DNA of 64,000 nucleotides from NCBI RefSeq assembly GCF_002875945.1, contig NZ_MCZK01000006.1, forward strand, positions 37,851 to 101,850, in the 5' to 3' direction. The stretch is from Vibrio lentus. GTDB taxonomy: Bacteria > Pseudomonadota > Gammaproteobacteria > Enterobacterales > Vibrionaceae. Below are positions 38,601 through 47,226 of this stretch, in pieces; the stretch's first letter is position 1, and each line of letters starts with the position of its first letter. The position numbers and the translations under genes are program-made. The notes below the pieces were generated by a model that was not told the origin of the DNA, searched no databases, and saw nothing but the letters and a program-made list of their open reading frames with translations.

Positions 38601-38766
38601 CGGCACTGGCACCGGGGAAGCTGGTTGTGATGTTTGCATAACGGTTGATGATGACTGGGTCTTCTGCACGTGGTAGCGTCATGAACGCAGAAATACCACT
38701 CACCATCAGTAGTGCCGTCATTAAAATAAGCAGTCGAGTATTGGAAATAGTCTCTATGATTTTCAT
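35668..38766 (-). CDS. RND-family efflux pump, inner-membrane subunit
   Basis: A 1032-aa proton-driven exporter of the AcrB superfamily with the usual 12 helices and two large periplasmic loops. The N-terminus differs from AcrB (no MxxFFIxRPIF start). In helix 4 the proton-relay segment reads GIMVDNAVVMVD, with Asn where AcrB has a second Asp. The segment before helix 10-11 (AMLGIAGLAINAAIVILTEL) also lacks the usual Lys/Asn-Gly pattern. It is more like the VexK/MdtC-type vibrio pumps of unknown substrate. It forms an operon with the adaptor gene 8 bp upstream. Confidence 0.9.
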   Translation of the reverse strand: MKIIETISNTRLLILMTALLMVSGISAFMTLPRAEDPVIINRYANITTSFPGASAERVETLVTEVIENKLRELSEVKLVSSTSRPSVSIVTLELNDTITEPEPVWSQARDKLSDIESILPAGSHSPDLDSDHTYAFTTITALTWSGAGEPDRLTLGRYAKELAKRLRTLSGTEFVDEYGMPQEEIQISLRTADAAALGRSSANIAESLEGADAKNSAGELVSAYSRFGLEIQSELDSIERIKQVPIATDSNGHIIRMEDIASVRRGEKTPQDQIAIIDGEPGVIVAARMHPDLRVDNWTSRANALIEKFQQELPSNIDVTVLFNQQGYTETRLDDLGKSLMIGFGLILIVLFVTLGVRAAILVAISLPLTSLLTLSIMKMTGVPINQMSVTGLIVALGIMVDNAVVMVDTIQAYRLKGQQRAEATMNALKHLWVPLLGSTLTTVLAFAPIILMQGASGEFVGGIAITVSFSLIGSYVISHTLIAGLATKLLPKQLSDVDKKGQHHWYMTGLRIPALTRWFSSSVRFGVTHPIITIALVLLVPFTGYWSMSQLTEQFFPPSDRDMFEIQVYMPPQASIYATKNTSEKIDDIIHRYPEVERIDWLVGANFPSFYYNLQARQNNAPYFSQAMVKTENFDQANALIPELQKVLDNEVPEAQILVRKLNQGPPFTAPVELRVYGENLDTLKAIGEDVRLILAGVPHVTHTRETLQPGTPKVWLKVDEDTAKLNGISLNQFAGMLQTTLTGRESGSVIEGSESVPIRVRVADDARENLAHLSNIRLPISSDVYSTGINVSTLAELELTTSRGAITRRNGQRVNTIEGYIEAGVLPQTVLNEFQKRLESYEMPSGYTIGFGGESAERDNSVNSLISNVAVVVVLMVLVVVMSFNSFRMSSIIFMVAGLAGGLGLLSVWIFGYPFGFTVIIAMLGIAGLAINAAIVILTELKLDEQASSGNVDAVVEAVMSCTRHISSTTITTVGGFMPLIIAGGGFWPPFAVAIVGGTVLTTLISFYFVPVVYHLMTKNQRKKVVTATE

Positions 38767-38774
38767 ACTATTTC

Positions 38775-39890
38775 CTATTCAGCCGTCACGTTGGCTGGCT
38801 TCACGGTTTGACCTGGAACCAAGCGATGTAGACCACTCGCGATCACCTGCTCGCCTTCGGTAATGGCACCACTGACATAGGCTTGTTGGTTATTAGCAAA
38901 CAGAACCTGAACACTTCGGCGCTCTACTTTATTGTCTTCACCCACCACGAAGATGTTCCACACACCACGTAATCCATCAATCAAACCCGTTAACGGCACC
39001 CAATAACCTTGGTCATCGATTTGCTCGTCAAACTTAAGGTAAGCAAGTTGACCTTCTAAAACAGACGCTTGCTCAGGAAAAAGATAACGTAAACCGACAC
39101 TGCGAGATTGCGTATCCACCATTGCGCCCGGATTCAGCAGAGTCACGGCGAAATCATCTCGCCCGACACGAATACTTGGTGTAGAAAGCGAGCTTACTTT
39201 TTTCATCTGATGAGCAGGAATGCCGATAAAGGCTTCTTTGCCTTCAGAAGCGAGCAATGTAAGAGTTGGATTACCGACATTCACCACATCACCCAGCGAC
39301 ACAAAACGCGTTGCGATAGTACCCGAATAAGGCGCACGAACCGTCGACTTAACCAACTTCAATTCATTGCCTTTTACCGAAGCATCAATACGCAGTAAGT
39401 TCGCCTGCAACACGCGCTGTTCACTGGTTAACGAATCAATTTCTGCCTCAGCACTGAAGCCTTTTGCTTTCAATGAGCGCTGACGCTTTAAGTTCGCGGC
39501 CACGAGACTCAGTTGAGCTTTCACTTCTTCGGCTTGTGCTTTCAATTGGCTAGATTCAGTCTGCAGCAGTTGGGTATCTAACCGGATTAACGGTTGACCT
39601 TCGGTTACTGTGTCACCGACGTCCACCAAAATCGCATTTACTTTTCCTGCCAGTTCGAAGCCTAAATTGGCCTGCTGACCCGCCTTAACCACACCCACAT
39701 ATTCACGCTGCACTGCATAAGAGGAAGACAGCGCCAAGGCCATCGTTTCTACAGTTAAAATGGTTTGGACGCTCGAAGCCGCTTCAGCGGTTGAATCAAC
39801 CGACTCTTGGGCTTGTTCCTTTTCGCCACATCCAACAAGAAAAGCCGATAGAGACAACGCCACCGCACTTCCCTTCATCAATTTATACAT
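38775..39890 (-). CDS. RND efflux periplasmic adaptor lipoprotein
   Basis: A 371-aa membrane-fusion protein that links the RND pump to an outer-membrane channel. The lipobox LVGC gives a lipidated Cys at residue 21. Lipoyl halves (GKVNAILVDVGDTVTEGQPL and TVRAPYSGTIATRFVSLGDV) flank a coiled-coil hairpin. I start it at ATG 39890, which has AGGA upstream; the frame extends to 39920. No outer-membrane channel gene is adjacent, so TolC is the likely partner. A perfect TetR-type operator lies in its promoter. Confidence 0.9.
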   Translation of the reverse strand: MYKLMKGSAVALSLSAFLVGCGEKEQAQESVDSTAEAASSVQTILTVETMALALSSSYAVQREYVGVVKAGQQANLGFELAGKVNAILVDVGDTVTEGQPLIRLDTQLLQTESSQLKAQAEEVKAQLSLVAANLKRQRSLKAKGFSAEAEIDSLTSEQRVLQANLLRIDASVKGNELKLVKSTVRAPYSGTIATRFVSLGDVVNVGNPTLTLLASEGKEAFIGIPAHQMKKVSSLSTPSIRVGRDDFAVTLLNPGAMVDTQSRSVGLRYLFPEQASVLEGQLAYLKFDEQIDDQGYWVPLTGLIDGLRGVWNIFVVGEDNKVERRSVQVLFANNQQAYVSGAITEGEQVIASGLHRLVPGQTVKPANVTAE

Positions 39891-39944
39891 ACTCACTGTT
39901 CCTATGCAGTACTCAATCATGTTCTTTTTTTAGACTAACCAAAC

Positions 39945-39965
39945 CAAACTAGACTGTCTAGTTTG
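39945..39965. promoter_or_regulatory. TetR-type operator
   Basis: A perfect 21-bp palindrome, CAAACTAGAC-T-GTCTAGTTTG, lies between the divergent adaptor gene and the tetR gene. Location and form indicate the repressor's own operator. Confidence 0.8.
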
Positions 39966-40094
39966 ATTATGTTAAAAATAAGTTTCATCGTTAATGATTG
40001 ATAAAACCATCACAAAAAGCATAATGCTTAGCGCAGAACGAAATGCATCGAACTGAGCAAAGCCAAGTACCAAGCAAGTAACGAGAAACAGCAC

Positions 40095-40709
40095 GTGACA
40101 AAAATCATCAAGAGTGAACAGAAGAGATCGCAGATCCTAACCGCAGCAAGCCAGCTTTTCTCTGAGCATGGCTTCAAGATCAATATGGATCAGATAGCGA
40201 AAGCAGCGAACGTTTCCAAGCAAACGGTCTACTCTCACTTTAAAAACAAAGACGAACTTTTCGAAACCTGCATGCAAACCAAGTGTGCGGAGCGCGAACT
40301 CAGCCCTGCAGCCTTTGATATGAATGCCACTTTGGAAGAAGAATTGGTGAAGTTTGGTGTAAAGTTTCAAGATTTGTTACTTGATGAGCAATCTAGACAG
40401 ACCTTTCAAAATGCAGTTAGCCAATCCAACACACATCCAGAGATCGCCTCTATTTATTTAGAAACAGGGCCACAGAAGACCACTAAGTTACTCGCTGATT
40501 ATTTACAGTCGAAAATAGATTCGGGTGACTTAACGCTTTCAACATCAAGTTCACCAATCATTGCTGCACGCCAACTGTTGCTGATGTTTCACGGCAAATC
40601 GGCGTATTGGGGATTCTTCGGACACGATAGCGGAGAGTCACAAGAAGAAAGACTTCACTACACGCGTGAATGTGTCGCACTATTCTTAAACGGCAACCAA
40701 CCTCGTTAA
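40095..40709 (+). CDS. TetR-family repressor of the RND operon
   Basis: A 204-aa TetR/AcrR-type regulator starting with GTG. The DNA-binding domain ends SKQTVYSHFKNKDELF, the canonical TetR recognition helix and following turn. It is divergent from the RND adaptor/pump operon and separated by a perfect palindrome, so it very probably represses the pump and itself. The inducer is unknown. Confidence 0.9.
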   Translation: MTKIIKSEQKRSQILTAASQLFSEHGFKINMDQIAKAANVSKQTVYSHFKNKDELFETCMQTKCAERELSPAAFDMNATLEEELVKFGVKFQDLLLDEQSRQTFQNAVSQSNTHPEIASIYLETGPQKTTKLLADYLQSKIDSGDLTLSTSSSPIIAARQLLLMFHGKSAYWGFFGHDSGESQEERLHYTRECVALFLNGNQPR

Positions 40710-40758
40710 TAGCTCTTAGCTCTTAGTTCATAGTTCATAGCTAAGTTTCTCATAGCAC

Positions 40759-41670
40759 TTAGTCCTCATTCTGGGCTGATTCAAGAAGCAGTTCATAGAA
40801 ACGTTTTGCGGCTGGACCTGTCTTGGCACCTTTCGGCAGAGTCAGGTGCAGCGGTACGTGATAACCACTGCCATTTTCTACATTCAACACCGTGAGCTTG
40901 CCACTTCCTCGGCTATCGACAATATGTTTAGGTAGTCTGCAATATCCCACACCCTGCTCTACCGCTCCAAAGGCATGGTCGAAATTATCGACCGTAATAC
41001 GCTGGCTCGATTTTAACCAACCCACATCCTTTTTCTCGCCTTGCTTTTTACTGCCTTGACTAGCTTGAGCACCTAAATCTCTCACCACAATTTGTGGCAG
41101 CGACGACAGCTGATTGAGCGATATGGATGACATGCTAGCTAACGGATGCGAATTCGCTACAACGGGCTCCATCTTAGTGAACCCAAAAGCTTCAGCCGAG
41201 TAATTAGTAATTGGCAGGTTGATGATGGCAACATCGGCTCGTTCTTGGGTGACCATTTCCGTCGTCTTAGACAGTGACGTTTCTACCACTTGGATTGAAG
41301 TGGTGTTGTTCTCTGCCATAAACGCAGCCATCGGCTTATAAAGACGCTCAAGGCAGCACAAATGATCAACGGCGACCACAATTTCAGACTCCACACCTTT
41401 CGCCAGTTGTTCACTGATAAGCTCCAGCTCTCGCGCTTGTTCCAACATGCTGCTCGCCCTGCGCAATAAGGCTTTGCCATCTTCCGACAACACCGCCCTA
41501 CGACCTTCAACCTGCACCAAAGACACACCTAGTTGGTCTTCCAACTTTCTCAGCGCATAAATCAGCGTGGTGTGGCTCTTATTCAATTGCAGTGCCGCCG
41601 CCTGAATGCTGCCAGCGCGGTCTATCTCATAGAGTGTTTGCCATTGGTCTAGGGTGGTCTTTAATCTCAT
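40759..41670 (-). CDS. LysR-family regulator
   Basis: A 303-aa LysR-type regulator; the N-terminal helix-turn-helix (GSIQAAALQLNKSHTTLIYALRKLEDQL) is followed by an effector domain. It is divergent from the YdhR-like/membrane-protein operon at 41834, its likely target. The short gap before it (40709-40758) holds loose repeats of TAGCTCTTAG and AGTTCATAG. Confidence 0.88.
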   Translation of the reverse strand: MRLKTTLDQWQTLYEIDRAGSIQAAALQLNKSHTTLIYALRKLEDQLGVSLVQVEGRRAVLSEDGKALLRRASSMLEQARELELISEQLAKGVESEIVVAVDHLCCLERLYKPMAAFMAENNTTSIQVVETSLSKTTEMVTQERADVAIINLPITNYSAEAFGFTKMEPVVANSHPLASMSSISLNQLSSLPQIVVRDLGAQASQGSKKQGEKKDVGWLKSSQRITVDNFDHAFGAVEQGVGYCRLPKHIVDSRGSGKLTVLNVENGSGYHVPLHLTLPKGAKTGPAAKRFYELLLESAQNED

Positions 41671-41833
41671 CGGTCTAGAATCCTGACAGTTAATGGCAAT
41701 ATTATGAACTTTTCTGTCTGTTTTTTACAGGTAATATAAATTTCAACAACAAACGAGAATGGCTTGTTTGTCTTAAACACCTATTTTTTATAGCGGATTT
41801 TGTTAAACGAAATTTGTTAAACGGAGAAACACC

Positions 41834-42139
41834 ATGAAACTACTACAAGTTGATTTTGAATTTTCAGGCCCATTTGGTGAAGAGATGTCGAACGCACTCG
41901 TTGACCTAGCCAAGTCTATCAACAACGAACCGGGCATGATCTGGAAAATCTGGACAGAAAACCAAGCCGAAAAGCTGGGCGGTGGTGTTTACCTTTTTGA
42001 AGATCAACTCAGTGCGGAAACTTACTTAGCCATGCATGCCGCTCGCTTGAAAGAGATGGGCGTAGAAGAAGTTCGCGGCGTGATTTTTGACGTAAACCAG
42101 CCATTAACTACCATTAACAAAGGCCCAATCAACGGCTAA
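41834..42139 (+). CDS. ydhR: YdhR-family mono-oxygenase-like protein
   Basis: A 101-aa small dimeric alpha/beta-barrel protein of the YdhR group. NEPGMIWKIWTEN and GGGVYLFED are characteristic; the fold resembles antibiotic-biosynthesis mono-oxygenases acting without cofactor. The substrate is unknown. GGAG lies before the start. It is followed after 48 bp by a small membrane-protein gene and faces a LysR gene. Confidence 0.85.
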   Translation: MKLLQVDFEFSGPFGEEMSNALVDLAKSINNEPGMIWKIWTENQAEKLGGGVYLFEDQLSAETYLAMHAARLKEMGVEEVRGVIFDVNQPLTTINKGPING

Positions 42140-42187
42140 TGGAATGAATAAAGAATTAGCAAAAGGTACGAGATAGAGAGAGAACAA

Positions 42188-42562
42188 ATGAACAACAAAA
42201 CATTTTTAAGCCTACACGGCATCATTTACGCAGGCTTTGCCTTCGCGTTGTTTTTCCTACCAACGGTCATGTGGCCTATGTACGGCGTGGAAATTAATGA
42301 CAAGTACGCTTACTTTCTGTCTCAACACACCAGTATCTTCCTTGGTGGTATTGCAGCGATAACATGGTTACTGCGAGATATCGAAGCGGGAATCAGCGCC
42401 AAAAAGCTCATCCAAGGTTTGGTTATCGCCAATATGCTGGGTGCGATCATCACACTGTATGCGGCTTTCACCGGTATCTTTGTTGGCTTTGGCTGGAGTG
42501 ACCCTGCGTTCTTCCTTTCGCTATCAGTACTGAGCGTATTGCAGGTTCGTAAGCAAGCTTAG
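42188..42562 (+). CDS. Small four-helix membrane protein
   Basis: A 124-aa inner-membrane protein with four predicted helices and short loops; a Trp-rich segment PTVMWPMYGVEI lies between helices 1 and 2. I recognise no function. It follows the ydhR-like gene in an apparent operon with a GAGAG ribosome site, and a terminator comes after it. Confidence 0.75.
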   Translation: MNNKTFLSLHGIIYAGFAFALFFLPTVMWPMYGVEINDKYAYFLSQHTSIFLGGIAAITWLLRDIEAGISAKKLIQGLVIANMLGAIITLYAAFTGIFVGFGWSDPAFFLSLSVLSVLQVRKQA

Positions 42563-42595
42563 TGAGTATGATTTTCAGGTAACACAAACAAAAAA

Positions 42596-42615
42596 CACTC
42601 GGTACATGCCGAGTG
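42596..42615. terminator. Bidirectional terminator
   Basis: CACTCGG (42596-42602) with its complement (42609-42615), A run before and CTTTT after. Confidence 0.8.
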
Positions 42616-42734
42616 CTTTTGTATTCACCGTTCTATCAAGACCAAAGTTAGGTTCACTAAATAAGAAGTAATCTTGATGTCTGGTTTTGGCTATTGGAGC
42701 TTAGTTATTGATAACCCGTTGTTGGTAAAAACAA

Positions 42735-43262
42735 CTATGAGCGACCAAGCATGCGGCTCAGTGTGCCATCTTTGTCCACTAATTGGTGTTTCAATGCACC
42801 TAACACATGCAGAGCAAACGCCACCATAATCAAGTTCACAGCATTAACGTGAACGAAAGAAGCTGCAGACTGCAACCATTCCGTTTTCTCACCAGCAGCA
42901 ATCAACTCAATTCCGAATAGCTCTAATGCACGTCCACCCGCCACACTCATCACTGCACCAGAGATGGGCATCGCCAATGTCACCAACAGTAAAAAATGAT
43001 GGATACTTTTCGCGGCAATTTCTTGTGCTCTCGTTAACACAGCAACGCTAGCAATCGCGCCTTCTTTCATACGCCATGCCAGACGTGAAAGAGCGACAAC
43101 TAAAACAATCAAACCTAAAGATTTATGCAGCCCCATTAACTCGCCTTTTTCGGGGCCTCGCGGCATGTCTTCGAATTGAAGCCCAATAACAAACACAGCG
43201 ATGAACAAAATGCCGGTAAGCCAATGGAAAATAACAGTCTGTTTCGATAATGATTTATTCAT
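42735..43262 (-). CDS. Cytochrome b561 (CybB/YceJ-type)
   Basis: A 175-aa four-helix inner-membrane cytochrome b. Heme ligand candidates are His13 (VIFHWLTGIL), the His in LMGLHKSLGL and those in AFALHVLGALKHQL. E. coli relatives oxidise quinol or superoxide. It is a single gene with an unusual TTACGTAAAG repeat just upstream. Confidence 0.9.
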   Translation of the reverse strand: MNKSLSKQTVIFHWLTGILFIAVFVIGLQFEDMPRGPEKGELMGLHKSLGLIVLVVALSRLAWRMKEGAIASVAVLTRAQEIAAKSIHHFLLLVTLAMPISGAVMSVAGGRALELFGIELIAAGEKTEWLQSAASFVHVNAVNLIMVAFALHVLGALKHQLVDKDGTLSRMLGRS

Positions 43263-43324
43263 AATAACTACTCTATGTCTCTGACCTAGATGTTATTTTG
43301 ACTCATTATCATTACACATAACAT

Positions 43325-43352
43325 GGTCTTTACGTAAAGTTACGTAAAGACC
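43325..43352. promoter_or_regulatory. Inverted/tandem TTACGTAA repeat
   Basis: A perfect 13-bp inverted repeat (GGTCTTTACGTAA at 43325-43337 and its complement at 43340-43352) around AG. Its middle is also a direct repeat of TTACGTAAAG. It lies 63-90 bp upstream of the cytochrome b561 start and 20 bp past the lipocalin stop. It could be an operator or a terminator without T run. Confidence 0.5.
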
Positions 43353-43371
43353 AATTAACCTCTATATACCG

Positions 43372-43890
43372 TTATTTTGAGTGCTCCACATAAATCAATT
43401 CATCAGTATTGAAGCCGCGCTCTTTAGACATCTTTGTAAACTTCTCCATTACCTCAGACGAAACTTCTGGGGTTCGAGAAAGTAGCCATAAGTAATCGGT
43501 ATCTGGGCCAGAAACAAACGCGTATTGGTAGTTCTCTTTGTCCAACTCAAACACTACATAAGCGCCATAGAATGGGCCAAAGAATGACACCTTCAGATAC
43601 CCCTGATCACTGCCTTCGACAAAGTAGGCTTTGCCTTCCGCTTCGTTCCATTCGCCATCTTCATCCGAATAGCCGCGGTTAATCACCTTCACACCGCCAT
43701 CATCACGCAGGCTGTATTCGGCACTGATGCTATTGAGGCCTCGCTCAAACGAGTGGTCCAAACGAGCCACTTCGTACCATTTGCCCAAATATCTATCCAA
43801 TTCAAACTGTTGAACGGGTTTTACTGTTTCAGGCATGCCGACACACCCACCCAATAAGATGACACTCAGCAGCAATAATATTTTCTTCAT
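43372..43890 (-). CDS. blc: Outer-membrane lipocalin
   Basis: A 172-aa lipoprotein of the bacterial lipocalin family. The lipobox LGGC gives Cys16. The lipocalin signature GKWYEVARLDHSFERG is followed by eight-strand barrel segments and the closing YLWLLSRTPEV. Blc binds fatty acids or lysophospholipids in the outer membrane and is often stress induced. It is a single gene with AGG close to the start. Confidence 0.92.
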   Translation of the reverse strand: MKKILLLLSVILLGGCVGMPETVKPVQQFELDRYLGKWYEVARLDHSFERGLNSISAEYSLRDDGGVKVINRGYSDEDGEWNEAEGKAYFVEGSDQGYLKVSFFGPFYGAYVVFELDKENYQYAFVSGPDTDYLWLLSRTPEVSSEVMEKFTKMSKERGFNTDELIYVEHSK

Positions 43891-44039
43891 CCTAACCTCG
43901 ACTTGTTTTAATAGTAATTCGAGTAAGTCATGTGAGAGCCTTAACTTACATCCTTGGTAATACGTTAAATCCGTTTAATTGGTTCATATAACAGTAAATT
44001 ATTCAGAAGCTTATGTGAATCGTTTAGTCAGTAAATGAA

Positions 44040-44900
44040 TCAGTGATGCTTCATTGCTGACCGGTACTGAGTCGGTGTCACTTGCTTATAGGATTTAAAC
44101 TGACGATTGAAATTAGCTTGGTTGTCGTATCCCACTTTTTCCAAAATCAAATTCACTGGCAAAGAGGTGTTAAGCAATAAATCACACGCCACATTGAGCC
44201 TAATTTTCTTCAATCGTTGGCTAAAACTCTCATTGTAGTGCTTTTGAAATAGCCGCCTGACACTGCTCTCACTAATATATAAGTGACTGGCTAAGTCGTT
44301 AACCGAGATATCTCGGATAAAGTTATTCACCAAGAAAGCTTCAATCTTATCCAGCTTATCGCTGACCTCATCTTCGTCTCCCGCATTAAAGACAGGGTTG
44401 ATCAACTGAATCACGTCTTGGTCATCAAGCAATAGCGCAAACAAAGAAAACAAGATTAGCAGTTGTTGATGTGGTGGCTGGTCCATCACATTGTTCAACA
44501 GTTCCGTCGCTTTTTCTGCGGTAGCAGGCGAAAACTGCAGACCTTTCTTTGAATCCTCTAGCAAAGCACGCAGCGGTTCGAGCTCGCGGCAACACGTGAT
44601 TAATTGCTCTATCCAATCTTTGCGAAACCAAACCACATGCGTTTCACATATTCGTGAGTCGTCCGCGCTCTCTTCTGAATAAATAGCATGAGGCAAATCA
44701 GGCCCCACCAAAATCATGTGATTGTGAAACACATCGCTTTGATGGTGCCCAATGAAACTATGACCAGCAAAGTGACGATGTATCGCTATCTCGTATTCTT
44801 CATGTCTATGCCAACCGTAGCTTTTACTGTTCTCGACAATTTTCTTATAGCGCCATGACGTGCCAATTCGTTGTGGCACTTTTTCCAAGTAACCTTTCAT
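44040..44900 (-). CDS. AraC-family regulator
   Basis: A 286-aa regulator with an N-terminal cupin sensor (GWHRHEEYEIAIHRHFAG) and a C-terminal pair of helix-turn-helix motifs at about residues 190-286, ending FNRQFKSYKQVTPTQYR. I start it at ATG 44900 (MKGYLEKVPQRIG); the frame is open to 45098 but that part would run into the divergent small gene. The ligand is unknown. Targets may be the divergent 58-aa gene or the amidohydrolase beyond it. Confidence 0.87.
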   Translation of the reverse strand: MKGYLEKVPQRIGTSWRYKKIVENSKSYGWHRHEEYEIAIHRHFAGHSFIGHHQSDVFHNHMILVGPDLPHAIYSEESADDSRICETHVVWFRKDWIEQLITCCRELEPLRALLEDSKKGLQFSPATAEKATELLNNVMDQPPHQQLLILFSLFALLLDDQDVIQLINPVFNAGDEDEVSDKLDKIEAFLVNNFIRDISVNDLASHLYISESSVRRLFQKHYNESFSQRLKKIRLNVACDLLLNTSLPVNLILEKVGYDNQANFNRQFKSYKQVTPTQYRSAMKHH

Positions 44901-45054
44901 TACGATGCTCAGTGACTTTTTAATATTGAAAGTATACGCATCAAACCATTCAAATGAGTACATTGACTGAAAAGTATTGAACATTGCGCTAACGATACTC
45001 ATCCGGTTGTCACCGCTAAATATACTACAAGTGAACTTAACCAGGAGAGCAACT

Positions 45055-45231
45055 ATGGACACTTTATTATTAAAAATCCGCGATATGATTCTTGCCACTC
45101 GTCAACAGTGGATAGGCGAGATCACCTACAACCACAACATTAAAGGTGAAAACACTTGGAAACTTTATGGCTATAACTCTCATGAAGAATACAAAAAAGA
45201 TCTGCGTAACAGCCTAAGACAAGAGTCGTAA
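45055..45231 (+). CDS. 58-aa small protein divergent from araC-type gene
   Basis: A 58-residue charged protein (MDTLLLKIRDMILATRQQWI at its start), with a good GGAGAG site and codon use like its neighbours. It has no signal peptide or membrane helix and no family that I recognise. It is divergently transcribed from the AraC-type gene and 125 bp upstream of an exported amidohydrolase gene, so it may be regulated by that activator. Confidence 0.65.
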   Translation: MDTLLLKIRDMILATRQQWIGEITYNHNIKGENTWKLYGYNSHEEYKKDLRNSLRQES

Positions 45232-45356
45232 CTAGAAGCTCATTCAAACGACAGCTTGTTGATTAATCTCAGTTTTTATTTGTCATTCATGTAGAGTTTC
45301 ACACTGGCCACTCGCTTTCTATACTTATTAAACAGTGGAACATGGGAAATATAAGA

Positions 45357-47111
45357 ATGAACAACAAGCTCACTTTGCCACGCACTGCATGGATTGCATT
45401 ACTCGCTAGCTTAGGCACTATTTCGCCGGTACTTGCACAAGACAGCACAGCTGCTCAAAGCCAACCGACTATTCAAAATCAAGTAGAGACGAATAGCCAA
45501 ACCGCAGACCAGATCTTCACCAATGCCGACATCTACGGGCATCGTGAGTCGGACTCGATCGTTACCCATAAAGGCAAGATCATCTTCATTGGCGAACGCT
45601 CGCACGCGAAAACTTTTCAAGGGCAGAATACCGATGTCATCGACTTAGAAAATGCCTTTGTGTTGCCGGGGTTCATTGATAATCACAATCATGTTTTTGA
45701 AGCCGCCTCAGAGCTAGGTGGCAATTGCGAACTGGATTCTGAAGCCACACTCGAAGAACAAATCCCTTACTTAGAAGCCTGTAAAATCAATGCCGAAACC
45801 GATGGTCGAGGCTGGTTAATGGGTTATGGTTTTTCTCTGGAGTCGACACTCGACAGCGACTCTGAATACACACCACTTGAGATCATCGATAGTATTTTTC
45901 CAGACCGCCCCGTGGTGATTATGGAGCAAACTTCACACTCAATGTGGGTCAACTCAAAGGCACTGAAAATCGCCCGAATCAGCCAGCAATCGCCAGATCC
46001 ACAAGGCGGTGCATATCTAAAAGATTCTGATAGCGGAAAACTTAACGGCATCTTATTGGATAATGCTGGCGACCAAATCATGGAGATGGCTTGGAACAGC
46101 CAAAGCGAGCTCTTTGAGCAAAATTACCAAGGGTTAATGTTCGGACTTGAAGAGGCCGCTGCACACGGCATTACCACCATAGGTGACGGCCGAATGTACT
46201 GGAAACGCGGTTGGTATGACGTTTGGCTAGAGGCAGAACAAAACCAAGATTTAACAGCTCGTGTATCTTTGCGCCCTTGGGTTTACCCATCAATGGCGAT
46301 CCCGTCTCAGCTCGAAGTATTCGAAAAGATGTATTCCGATGACAAAAGCCGTCTGCTACTGGTCGATCAGGTGAAAATGTACAGCGATGGTATCTTCATT
46401 AATGGCACAGCAAAAACACTCGCACCCTACTTGGATACTTATCTACCGCAGTCGCCGAATGGCTTGAACTACATTCCACCAGCACAGATGAAAGAGTGGC
46501 TCAGCGCGCTCGATGAAATTGGTTTTAGTGCGCACATTCATGCGATTGGTGATGGTGCGGTTCGTGAATCCCTTGATGCAATCGAAAGCGTCCGTAAACA
46601 AGGCTCGAAAAAACCTTACACCCTAACCCACATTGAATTAATCAATGATGAAGATGTTCCTCGCTTCAAACAACTCAATGTCTCGGCAGATTTCCAAGTC
46701 GGTTCCGATTACGTAGCCAAGCATCAACACCAATGGGCCGAAGCTTTCCTTGGCGCTCGCCGTGCCAAAGCCATGATGAACCTAGACGCGATACTCAAAA
46801 CCGACGCTAATATCACCTTAAGCAGTGACTGGAACGTACACGACATCAACCCATTGGTCGGCATCGCGAACAGCTTAATCATGGGAAAAACAGGCCTAAC
46901 CGATATTTACACAGCCATCGACGCTTATACGATCAATGCAGCTAAAAGCCTTGGGATTGAAGACGTAACAGGTTCCATTGAGGTGGGTAAATCGGCTGAC
47001 TTCGCCATTCTCGACCGAGACATAACCACAGTGTCAGCAAGACAAATAGCCAAAACACAGGTGTTGATGACAGTGTTGCAAGGAGATGTGGTTTACGACG
47101 GTTCAAAATAA
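45357..47111 (+). CDS. Exported YtcJ-type amidohydrolase
   Basis: A 584-aa amidohydrolase-3-family metal hydrolase with a signal peptide (cleavage near PVLA-QD). Metal and catalytic residues are in DNHNHVFEA (HxH), HIHAIGDGAV, THIELIND and SSDWNVHDINP. Such enzymes hydrolyse N-acyl, imine or cyclic amide substrates; the periplasmic location is predicted. I prefer ATG 45357, which gives a proper signal peptide with GGGA 9 bp ahead; ATG 45342 would add five residues. A strong terminator follows. Confidence 0.88.
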   Translation: MNNKLTLPRTAWIALLASLGTISPVLAQDSTAAQSQPTIQNQVETNSQTADQIFTNADIYGHRESDSIVTHKGKIIFIGERSHAKTFQGQNTDVIDLENAFVLPGFIDNHNHVFEAASELGGNCELDSEATLEEQIPYLEACKINAETDGRGWLMGYGFSLESTLDSDSEYTPLEIIDSIFPDRPVVIMEQTSHSMWVNSKALKIARISQQSPDPQGGAYLKDSDSGKLNGILLDNAGDQIMEMAWNSQSELFEQNYQGLMFGLEEAAAHGITTIGDGRMYWKRGWYDVWLEAEQNQDLTARVSLRPWVYPSMAIPSQLEVFEKMYSDDKSRLLLVDQVKMYSDGIFINGTAKTLAPYLDTYLPQSPNGLNYIPPAQMKEWLSALDEIGFSAHIHAIGDGAVRESLDAIESVRKQGSKKPYTLTHIELINDEDVPRFKQLNVSADFQVGSDYVAKHQHQWAEAFLGARRAKAMMNLDAILKTDANITLSSDWNVHDINPLVGIANSLIMGKTGLTDIYTAIDAYTINAAKSLGIEDVTGSIEVGKSADFAILDRDITTVSARQIAKTQVLMTVLQGDVVYDGSK

Positions 47112-47122
47112 ACGGACGACGA

Positions 47123-47152
47123 AAAAGGGTTGGTATTAATACCAACCCTTTT
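47123..47152. terminator. Bidirectional terminator, perfect 30-bp palindrome
   Basis: AAAAGGGTTGGTATT (47123-47137) is followed directly by its complement (47138-47152). It lies between convergent genes. Confidence 0.88.
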
Positions 47153-47226
47153 AAATTATTAAATGTTATTTAACTTAATAAGAAAATACGATTCTAGTTT
47201 TATATTATTAACTATACGGTCATTTG

